NCBI GenBank assembly: GCA_035265665.1
Contig: DATFOK010000085.1
Location: 1-5,644, forward strand
Reading direction: 5' to 3'
Length of the DNA stretch: 5,644 nucleotides
From: DASUPK01 sp035265665
GTDB taxonomy: Bacteria; Actinomycetota; Thermoleophilia; Solirubrobacterales; 70-9
Part shown: positions 1 through 4,771 of the stretch, one piece after another
Layout: each line of letters opens with the position of its first letter
Position numbering within the stretch: position 1 is the stretch's first letter
Program-made: the position numbers and the translations under genes
Notes under the pieces: model-generated
Told to the model about the DNA's origin: nothing
Databases searched by the model: none
Seen by the model: only the letters and a program-made list of their open reading frames with translations

Positions 1-217
1 GCTGCGTTCGCCAAAGCCGGCGGCAGCTCCCGGAGTGGAGGAACCGCCCGAGCCCGAACCGAGGCCCGCCGAGCCGGTCCAGGCGCCCCCTGTGCGAGAG
101 CGCATCCGTCCCCTGCCGGACTCCGCCCTCGCGTCGATCAAGGCCGGCTGCGCGGACACCGGGACTGGCCTCACGATCGGGTGCGGGGCATGCCCGCCCG
201 GCGCGACGAAGGCGTGA
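1..217 (+). CDS. C-terminal part of a Pro/Glu-rich protein (5' truncated by window edge)
   Basis: An open frame runs from base 2 to a TGA at 215-217, giving about 71 residues of a protein that begins outside the window. The first half is a proline/glutamate/alanine linker with PEPEPRPAEP-type runs. It is followed by a more structured-looking stretch (RERIRPLPDSALASIKAG) and a short tail with three cysteines (GC, GCGAC). Third codon positions are mostly G or C, as expected for a real gene here. No family is recognisable from this fragment. The linker suggests a spacer between an upstream domain and a short C-terminal segment. A GTG at 35 could serve as an internal start but has no clear ribosome binding site, so I treat the frame as the end of a longer gene. 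The frame could also be fortuitous. Confidence 0.5.
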   Translation, partial: LRSPKPAAAPGVEEPPEPEPRPAEPVQAPPVRERIRPLPDSALASIKAGCADTGTGLTIGCGACPPGATKA

Positions 218-224
218 CGAGACG

Positions 225-357
225 ATGAAGTACGGGTCGCTCGTCTATCCGCGGTGGGGCGCATTTTCCGGGGCCAAGCCAGGGCGCAGGAAGCGCGGTG
301 AGACGCTCGTTACGGACGGGCCGTTCGTCTCCACCAAGGAGGCGCTCGGCGCTCGGG
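225..357 (+). pseudogene. Remnant of a YCII-related (DGPF domain) gene
   Basis: The frame opening with ATG at 225 starts MKYGSLVYP, close to the usual start of YCII/DGPF-family proteins (MKYMLLIY-like). It then reads RGETLVTDGPFVSTKEALG, which matches the family hallmark GETLVTDGPF-x-x-TKEALGG; DGPF is at 315-326. In intact members this motif normally lies around residue 60, but here it begins at residue 31, so roughly 30 residues are missing inside. Homology stops right after KEALG, at a direct 7-bp duplication (342-355). The frame then runs into the complement of a tRNA and stops at about 437. The C-terminal half of the domain is absent. Intact relatives are small ferredoxin-like-fold proteins often found beside ECF sigma factor genes; none is seen here. 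The motif match is clear, while the decay scenario is inference. Confidence 0.6.
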
Positions 358-375
358 TTCATGATGCGTCGGGGA

Positions 376-448
376 TGGAGCTAGCCGGACTCGAACCGGC
401 GACCTCCTGGGTGCGATCCAGGCGCTCTCCCAACTGAGCTATAGCCCC
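376..448 (-). tRNA. tRNA-Ala (anticodon CGC)
   Basis: Read on the minus strand, this is a complete 73-nt cloverleaf without an encoded CCA. The acceptor strands GGGGCTA and TAGCTCC pair over seven positions and include the G3:U70 wobble that marks alanine tRNAs. The D arm is GCTC/GAGC around AGTTGGGA. The anticodon stem CCTGG/CCAGG encloses loop ATCGCAC, giving anticodon CGC (plus-strand 413-415), which reads GCG. The variable loop is AGGTC, and the T arm is GCCGG/CCGGC around TTCGAGT. The discriminator base is A. After the discriminator the minus strand continues TCC, so CCA must be added after transcription. The gene is divergent from the diguanylate cyclase gene, with 71 bp between them. 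I cannot identify a convincing promoter. Confidence 0.97.
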
Positions 449-519
449 GCTCTGGGATGGATATGTGACCAGCCGCGGGTGGCGTCTGGTACGGGGGTCA
501 AGGATACGCTGTCGCGAGG

Positions 520-1854
520 GTGAGTTTCGGACGGCGCCTGGCGCTCTTCTTGGTACTGATCGCGGTCGTGCCCACGCTGGCACTGATCGCCATTCTGCTG
601 TTCGTCAGTGAGGATTCGCAGCGGGGCAAGGCCGATGCGCGGCTGGCAGCGGGCGTGCGCACCGCGACGGCGGTCTACGGGGCCCGCACGGGCGACGCAA
701 CCGCGAAGGCTCAGGCCCTCGCCAGGGATCCGGATCTCGCCGCCGCGCTGCGAGCACGGGACATTGCCGCCGAGCAGGCGTTCACCCAGCGGGCGGCGGG
801 CCGGCCCGCGACCCTGCGGGTCGAGCTCTACGACACCGCCGGTGGCCTCGTCGCAGCGGCGGGACCGATCAATTCGGTCGCCTTCGCACGTGTTGGACTG
901 ACCGAGGGGGGACAGCCGGTGGGCAACCTGCGGGTCTCGGTGACGACCGCCGATCAGTACGCGAGCGACGTCAAGTCGCTCACGGACACGGAGGTCATCG
1001 TCACCCGGGGCGACGAGACGCTGGCCACGACCGTGCCGCCGCCCTCCAAGGCGCTCCAGCCGGACGAGACCGCGGATCTTGAGGCCGGCGGCGAGGAGTA
1101 CCGAGGCCACATGGTCACCCTGAACGCCGGCGACCAGGAGAACCTACTTCTGCTGGGGCCACCCAAATCGGGAGGAGTGCTGGGCGTCGGCCGCGGCGGG
1201 CTCGCCGTGATCGTCTGGCTTCTCGTCGCGGCCGGGATCCTCGCCTGGGGGCTGGCGCGCACGCTGACCAGGCGCCACGAGCGCATCGCACAGGAGGCGC
1301 TGACGGATCCGCTGACGGGCCTCTGGAACCGTCGTCACATGGCGGAGACGCTCGACCGCGAGGTCGCCCGCGCGCTGCGCTTCGGGCACGAGATCTCGCT
1401 GATCATCCTCGACGTCGACGACTTCAAGCGGATCAACGACCGACTGGGCCACCCGCAGGGAGACGTCGTGCTCGAGACGGTTGCCGACCTGGTCCTGGAC
1501 GCCACCCGAGACATCGACGTTGCGGCGCGCTACGGCGGGGACGAGCTCGCGCTGATCCTGGTCGAAACCGGCAGCGAGGGCGCCACGATCCTGGCCGAGC
1601 GGTTGCGCGAGCGGGTTCGGGACACGGAGGTCCCTCTGCGGGATGGCGGGACGATGGGGGTGACGATCAGCGTCGGCGTGGCGACCATCCCGGATTCGGC
1701 TGAGGATCTGGAGTCCCTGGTCGACGGCGCCGACCGTGCCCTGCTGCGGGCCAAGAGGTCCGGCAAGAATCAGATCCGCACCGCGCCAGTGAGCAGGCGC
1801 TCGGTCAGGGGCGGTCGCATGCGGCGACGGCCCAAGGGTCGGGCGGCCCGCTGA
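520..1854 (+). CDS. Membrane-bound diguanylate cyclase with extracytoplasmic sensor (GGDEF domain)
   Basis: This 444-residue protein is predicted to make cyclic di-GMP from two GTP at the cytoplasmic face of the membrane. TM1 is about residues 7-29 and TM2 about 228-246. Between them, residues 30-225 form an outside sensor region whose pattern (LARDPDLAAALRARD, LYDTAGGLVAAAG, VGNLRVSV) resembles CACHE-type sensors. No HAMP domain is evident; a short charged helix (247-260) leads into the GGDEF domain at DPLTGLWNRR (263-272). The signature is GGDEL at 339-343, with Leu in place of the usual Phe. Asp298, Asn306 and Asp315 fit the metal and guanine-binding positions. The inhibitory I-site RxxD is present as R330-D333, exactly five residues before GGDEL. 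A basic tail follows (421-444). The start is GTG at 520; the only SD-like match (AAGGA, 500-504) is about 15 nt upstream, so a leaderless start from a TACGCT box at 505-510 is possible. No EAL domain is present. Confidence 0.92.
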   Translation: MSFGRRLALFLVLIAVVPTLALIAILLFVSEDSQRGKADARLAAGVRTATAVYGARTGDATAKAQALARDPDLAAALRARDIAAEQAFTQRAAGRPATLRVELYDTAGGLVAAAGPINSVAFARVGLTEGGQPVGNLRVSVTTADQYASDVKSLTDTEVIVTRGDETLATTVPPPSKALQPDETADLEAGGEEYRGHMVTLNAGDQENLLLLGPPKSGGVLGVGRGGLAVIVWLLVAAGILAWGLARTLTRRHERIAQEALTDPLTGLWNRRHMAETLDREVARALRFGHEISLIILDVDDFKRINDRLGHPQGDVVLETVADLVLDATRDIDVAARYGGDELALILVETGSEGATILAERLRERVRDTEVPLRDGGTMGVTISVGVATIPDSAEDLESLVDGADRALLRAKRSGKNQIRTAPVSRRSVRGGRMRRRPKGRAAR

Positions 1855-1931
1855 CGGCTAGCCGCGAAACCGCCGGAAAATGGTCGGTTGAATGCAGGCT
1901 CTGGACGGTCGCCCAGCTATCACATCAATGA

Positions 1932-1949
1932 CACAGCGCCTAAGCTGTG
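1932..1949. promoter_or_regulatory. Inverted repeat CACAGC-N6-GCTGTG with overlapping -10-like box
   Basis: A perfect 6-bp dyad with a 6-nt centre lies 31 bp upstream of the acidic protein gene. The hexamer TAAGCT at 1941-1946 fits TAnnnT and would place a transcription start near 1953, giving a leader of about 28 nt. No good -35 is visible at the expected distance. The dyad could be an operator over the promoter or a weak hairpin. It lacks a following T-run, so it is not a convincing terminator of the upstream gene. A 6-bp dyad can occur by chance. Confidence 0.3.
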
Positions 1950-1980
1950 ACCCTTCGAGGCCGGGCAAAACCCGCGCACC

Positions 1981-3255
1981 ATGGGCATTCTCGACGACGC
2001 AATTCGCGAACACCTCGATCTGAAGCGCAGGCACGGCGCCCGCGAGACGGAGCTGCGGGAGATCGAGGACGAGGCGTTCGGCTCGACCGATCAGCCCGAC
2101 CCCTTCGTGGGGGGCGAGCTCTACGGCGAGGTCGGTTCGACCGAGCCCGCGGAGGTCGGCAACGAGGAGCCGACGCGCCTGGTCGACGCCGAGGCGCTGC
2201 GGCCCTCGGAACCCGCGTCTGAGCCCGATCTCAGGCCGGAGCCGACTCCAGAGCCCGATCTCAGGCCGGAGCCGACTGCTGAGCCCGATCTACTCCGTCC
2301 CTCGGAGCCCTCGCCGGAGCCCGAGGCGCTGCGCCGCACCGAACAGCCGGCCGAGCCCGTGCCGGAGACCGCGGATCAATCGATCGGCGGCGAGCCCGCC
2401 AGCGAGATTCCCGGACAGGTTGAGCTCCCCGGGCAGGACGAGATTCCGGGCCAGGAGCGACTCGGCGCCGAGCCGGACGCGCCCGCCCCGTCGGAGTCGC
2501 TCGAGGAGCTGATCGCCGAGGAGGAGCCCTTCCCGGAGGACACCGCCGCCCCGCCGGCTTCCACGCCCGCGGAGACCGAGCGCGAGCCCGAGCCGGGGGC
2601 GCGGCCGCTCGAGCCGGAACCGGAGGCGCAGGCGCCACTCGAGCCCTCGGTGCCCGATCCACCACCCCCTCCGCCTGAACCGGGTGCAGAGCCGCCCGGC
2701 AGGGCGCGTGGCAGGGTGGACGTGCCGACGCAGGAGCACCCGCCACCCGGCGACACCGGCGATCTGCCGCCGCTGCCGAGCGACGAGGCCGAGCTGGGCC
2801 GCCCGGACACCACCTATGAGCCGCCGCCGATGGAGCCACCGTCGGACGAGGCGCCGCTCCCGGCTGAGCCCCCCTCCGAGGAGACACCGCTGCCGGCGGA
2901 GCCCCCCTCCGACGAGGAGCAGCTGCCCGACCAGGGCACACCCGCCGGCTCGGACGGGCCGCAGCTCTACGACTTCGAGACGGACGAGGATTCGGTTCCG
3001 CCGCCGTCAGACAGCTCCGCGCCAGACGACGACTTTGAGGCCCTCGGTCCGGCCGAGGAGGAGGCTCCGTACCTCGAGGAGGAGGAGCCCTATCCGGAGG
3101 AGCCGGGAACGGCAGTCAGACCGGCGATCGAGGACGAGGAGCCGCGCGAGCGCCGGTCATCCGATACCGAGGAGCGCCCCGCGGAGGAGGAAGAGGGGGA
3201 AGAGGACCTCTGGTTCGAGAAGGGCCCGCCGAAGGACTTCGACTTCGACGACTAG
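1981..3255 (+). CDS. Highly acidic, proline/glutamate-rich low-complexity protein, function unknown
   Basis: The 424-residue product has three zones. Residues 1-35 (MGILDDAIREHLDLKRRHGA onward) are charged and probably helical. Residues 36-405 are dominated by Pro, Glu, Asp and Ala and look disordered, with three repeat sets: a 10-residue EPDLRPEPT[PA] unit at 81-100, a 6-residue [IL]PGQ-x-E unit at 143-160, and an 11-residue PPS[DE]E-type unit at 286-318. Residues 410-424 (LWFEKGPPKDFDFDD) form an aromatic/acidic tail with the only tryptophan. I see no cysteine, signal peptide or transmembrane segment, so it is probably cytoplasmic. I recall similar N-termini and tails in uncharacterised Thermoleophilia proteins but cannot verify this. 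The ordered ends joined by a long linker suggest a tether or scaffold; this is inference. The ATG at 1981 has no clear Shine-Dalgarno; a small hairpin (CGGG-CAAAA-CCCG, 1962-1974) covers that position. The stop overlaps that of the convergent glutamate dehydrogenase gene. Confidence 0.8.
   Translation: MGILDDAIREHLDLKRRHGARETELREIEDEAFGSTDQPDPFVGGELYGEVGSTEPAEVGNEEPTRLVDAEALRPSEPASEPDLRPEPTPEPDLRPEPTAEPDLLRPSEPSPEPEALRRTEQPAEPVPETADQSIGGEPASEIPGQVELPGQDEIPGQERLGAEPDAPAPSESLEELIAEEEPFPEDTAAPPASTPAETEREPEPGARPLEPEPEAQAPLEPSVPDPPPPPPEPGAEPPGRARGRVDVPTQEHPPPGDTGDLPPLPSDEAELGRPDTTYEPPPMEPPSDEAPLPAEPPSEETPLPAEPPSDEEQLPDQGTPAGSDGPQLYDFETDEDSVPPPSDSSAPDDDFEALGPAEEEAPYLEEEEPYPEEPGTAVRPAIEDEEPRERRSSDTEERPAEEEEGEEDLWFEKGPPKDFDFDD
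2221..2291 (+). repeat. 30-bp in-frame tandem repeat, two full copies plus a partial third
   Basis: Copies at 2221-2250 and 2251-2280 match at 27 of 30 positions, differing only in the last three bases. A partial third copy (GAGCCCGATCT) follows at 2281-2291. Each unit encodes ten residues (EPDLRPEPTP / EPDLRPEPTA). The near identity at wobble positions indicates a recent duplication rather than selection on protein sequence alone. Confidence 0.9.
2407..2460 (+). repeat. 18-bp in-frame repeat, three copies (PGQ motif)
   Basis: Three six-residue units, IPGQVE, LPGQDE and IPGQER, lie in tandem within the acidic protein. The codons differ between units, especially for Gly and Pro, which points to an older repeat or to selection on the protein motif. 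Confidence 0.7.
2836..2934 (+). repeat. 33-bp in-frame repeat, three diverged copies
   Basis: Units at 2836-2868, 2869-2901 and 2902-2934 encode PPSDEAPLPAE, PPSEETPLPAE and PPSDEEQLPDQ. The DNA is more diverged than in the 30-bp repeat upstream, so this array is probably older. All units keep the reading frame. Confidence 0.8.
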
Positions 3256-4595
3256 ACGTAGCCGCGAGTGCGGCTCGCCTCCACCACCCTCTCGATCCCG
3301 ATCAGATAGGCACCCTCGCGCAGCGAGATGCGCTCCTCCTTGGCGCGGGCGCCCACGTCCCGGTAGGCGCGGCGCATGATCCCGCCGAGCTTGTCGTTCA
3401 CCTCGCGCTCCGACCAGCGGAAGTGCTGGAGGTTCTGGACCCACTCGAAGTAGGAGCAGACGACGCCGCCAGCGTTGGCCATCACGTCCGGGACTACGTG
3501 GACCCCCTTGTCGTGGAGAATCTCGTCGGCCGCCGGGGTGGTCGGGCTGTTGGCACCCTCGATGATCATCCGGGTGTTGATCCGGTCGGCATTGCCCTCG
3601 TGGATCATGCCGCCGAGCGCCGCCGGGATCAGCACATCGCACTCGATCGCCAGTAGGTCGTCTGGGCTGATCACCTCGGTGTCGGGGAACTCCGTGAGGG
3701 TGCCCCCCTCGCGCAGATGGGCGGCGAGGTCATCGGCGTCGATGCCCGCGTCGCTGCGGATCGCACCGGTGGCGTCTGAAGCGCCGACCAGCTTCGAGCC
3801 CAGCTGCTGGAGGATGCGCGCGGCCCAGGAGCCGACGTTGCCGTAGCCCTGCACGACAAACGTGCTCTCGGCAGGTGTCAGCCCGAGCTGCGGAGCCGCC
3901 TCGCGGAACATGTACACGCAGCCGCGGCCTGTCGCCTGCTCGCGACCGTAGGAGCCCTCGAGTGCGATCGGCTTGCCCGTGCAGATCGCCGGTGTGTGGC
4001 CGTGGAGCTTCCCGTACTCGTCCATCAGCCAGGCCATCACCTGGGCGTCGGTGTTGACGTCCGGGGCGGGGATGTCGCGGGTCGGGCCGAGGACCTTCTC
4101 GATCTTGTCCATGAAGGACCGGCTGATCTGCTGGACCTCGGAACGGTCGAGATCCCCGGCCGGGCAGTTGACGCCTCCCTTGGCGCCCCCGAAGGGGATG
4201 CCGGCGACGGCTGTCTTCCAGGTCATCAGCGAGGCCAGAGCCCGGACCTCGTCGATGTCGACCTCCGGGTGGTACCGGATGCCGCCCTTGTAGGGTCCGC
4301 GGGCGCCGTTGTGCTGGATCCGGTAGCCGGAGAAGGTGTGGATCTTGCCGTCCGAGAGCTTCACCGGGATCTGGACGGTGACCTCGCGATAGGGCTCCCA
4401 GAAGACCGTGCGGATGTCGTCTGGAAGCCCGAGACGCTCGACGGCCTGGTCGAAGTAGTGCCGGACGATGTCGAGGTTCGACATCTCCGCCCGCTGCCCG
4501 GGCTTCGGCCCCTCCTTCTGCCTGTCAGCCGCCTCGGGCCCGCGGGTGGCGCCCTTCCCGTTCGCTTGCTCGGTTGTCTTGGGCGTGCTCGCCAT
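3252..4595 (-). CDS. gdhA: Glutamate dehydrogenase (Glu/Leu/Phe/Val dehydrogenase family)
   Basis: The 447-residue enzyme catalyses reversible oxidative deamination of glutamate to 2-oxoglutarate and ammonia in the cytoplasm, linking carbon and nitrogen metabolism. The N-terminal substrate domain contains GPYKGGIRYHP (99-110), MTWK (124-127), PFGGAKGG (134-141) and PAPDVNT (176-182). Lys103, Lys127, Lys139 and Asp179 fit the substrate-binding and catalytic residues known in clostridial GDH (K89, K113, K125, D165), all with the same offset of 14. The dinucleotide domain has GYGNVG at 250-255. The C-terminus carries a typical PDVMANAGGVVCSYFEW segment. Cofactor preference cannot be settled by eye. 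I chose the ATG at 4595; an in-frame GTG at 4667 would add 24 residues unlike the family, and an ATG at 4484 would remove a 37-residue hydrophilic extension. Neither the 4595 nor the 4484 ATG has a well-spaced Shine-Dalgarno. The symbol gdhA is by family; gudB/rocG-type naming is equally possible. Confidence 0.96.
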   Translation of the reverse strand: MASTPKTTEQANGKGATRGPEAADRQKEGPKPGQRAEMSNLDIVRHYFDQAVERLGLPDDIRTVFWEPYREVTVQIPVKLSDGKIHTFSGYRIQHNGARGPYKGGIRYHPEVDIDEVRALASLMTWKTAVAGIPFGGAKGGVNCPAGDLDRSEVQQISRSFMDKIEKVLGPTRDIPAPDVNTDAQVMAWLMDEYGKLHGHTPAICTGKPIALEGSYGREQATGRGCVYMFREAAPQLGLTPAESTFVVQGYGNVGSWAARILQQLGSKLVGASDATGAIRSDAGIDADDLAAHLREGGTLTEFPDTEVISPDDLLAIECDVLIPAALGGMIHEGNADRINTRMIIEGANSPTTPAADEILHDKGVHVVPDVMANAGGVVCSYFEWVQNLQHFRWSEREVNDKLGGIMRRAYRDVGARAKEERISLREGAYLIGIERVVEASRTRGYV

Positions 4596-4636
4596 GGCTC
4601 TGGAGTACCCGCGCGGCAGCGTCGCCAGTCTCTCAC

Positions 4637-4669
4637 AGGTGCGTCCACGCCGGTGAAAGCCGCGCACCT
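4637..4669. promoter_or_regulatory. Inverted repeat AGGTGCG-N19-CGCACCT in the gdh/tRNA divergent spacer
   Basis: A perfect 7-bp dyad, with arms at 4637-4643 and 4663-4669, lies in the 92-bp gap between the glutamate dehydrogenase start and tRNA-Ala(TGC). Its right arm overlaps the first base of the -10-like box of the tRNA gene. It could bind a regulator acting on either gene. In GC-rich DNA a 7-bp dyad in a gap of this size is not rare enough to exclude chance. Confidence 0.25.
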
Positions 4670-4674
4670 ACAAT
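4669..4674 (+). promoter_or_regulatory. Putative -10 box (TACAAT) for tRNA-Ala(TGC)
   Basis: TACAAT matches the TAnnnT form of the housekeeping -10 element. It ends 13 bp before the tRNA 5' end, which would give a start near 4681 and a leader of about 7 nt. No recognisable -35 hexamer is present 16-18 bp upstream. Confidence 0.35.
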
Positions 4675-4687
4675 CGGTTCTCCCCAT

Positions 4688-4760
4688 GGGGCCATAGCTC
4701 AGTTGGGAGAGCGCCGGCTTTGCAAGCCGGAGGGCGCGGGTTCGAGCCCCGCTGGCTCCA
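4688..4760 (+). tRNA. tRNA-Ala (anticodon TGC)
   Basis: A complete 73-nt cloverleaf without encoded CCA. Acceptor strands GGGGCCA and TGGCTCC pair fully and include G3:U70, the alanine identity pair. The D arm is GCTC/GAGC around AGTTGGGA. Anticodon stem CCGGC/GCCGG encloses TTTGCAA, giving anticodon TGC, which reads GCA and, by wobble, other GCN codons. The variable loop is AGGGC and the T arm is GCGGG/CCCGC around TTCGAGC. The discriminator is A and the next bases are CTC, so CCA is added after transcription. It is divergent from glutamate dehydrogenase and convergent with the membrane protein gene, whose stop codon is only 11 bp from the tRNA 3' end. No terminator fits in that gap. Confidence 0.97.
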
Positions 4761-4771
4761 CTCCAGGCCGA

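Noticed and set aside
358..437. C-terminal part of the open frame from 225, ending in a LAGLEPATSWVRSRR-like sequence
   Set aside because: This is the well-known artefact of translating the complement of a tRNA; it is not protein-coding.
439..1110. 223-residue minus-strand open frame opposite the cyclase
   Set aside because: It is an Arg/Gly-rich shadow of a strongly supported GGDEF gene and also runs towards the tRNA; no domain is visible.
1855..1889. Palindrome CGGCTAGCCG (1855-1864) and AACCG/CGGTT arms (1868-1889) as a terminator after the cyclase gene
   Set aside because: The palindrome has no loop of its own, the second stem has only five pairs around a 12-nt loop, and no T-run follows.
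1951..1980. Possible c-di-GMP riboswitch next to the cyclase gene (GGGCAAAAC resembles part of the GEMM motif)
   Set aside because: Only a short stretch matches. The second conserved block (GACGCAAAGCC-like), the tetraloop and the receptor helices are absent.
2221..2291. CRISPR-like array
   Set aside because: The repeats are directly adjacent without spacers and keep the reading frame; they are a coding minisatellite.
2261..2941. 226-residue minus-strand open frame opposite the acidic gene
   Set aside because: It is an Arg/Ala/Pro-rich product of GC-rich repeat DNA and has no recognisable features.
4596..4667. Upstream GTG start for glutamate dehydrogenase at 4667
   Set aside because: The added 24 residues are Arg-rich and have weaker third-position GC bias, and the start would sit on the tRNA -10 region; a GGAG lies 12 nt upstream, so it is not fully excluded.
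3996..4697. 233-residue plus-strand open frame opposite glutamate dehydrogenase
   Set aside because: It is antisense to catalytic motifs of a clear enzyme and overlaps the tRNA start; it is a codon-bias shadow.
376..4760. Mobile island bounded by the two tRNA genes
   Set aside because: There is no integrase, transposase or att-type direct repeat of the tRNA 3' end, and the enclosed genes look like chromosomal housekeeping and signalling genes with similar base usage.
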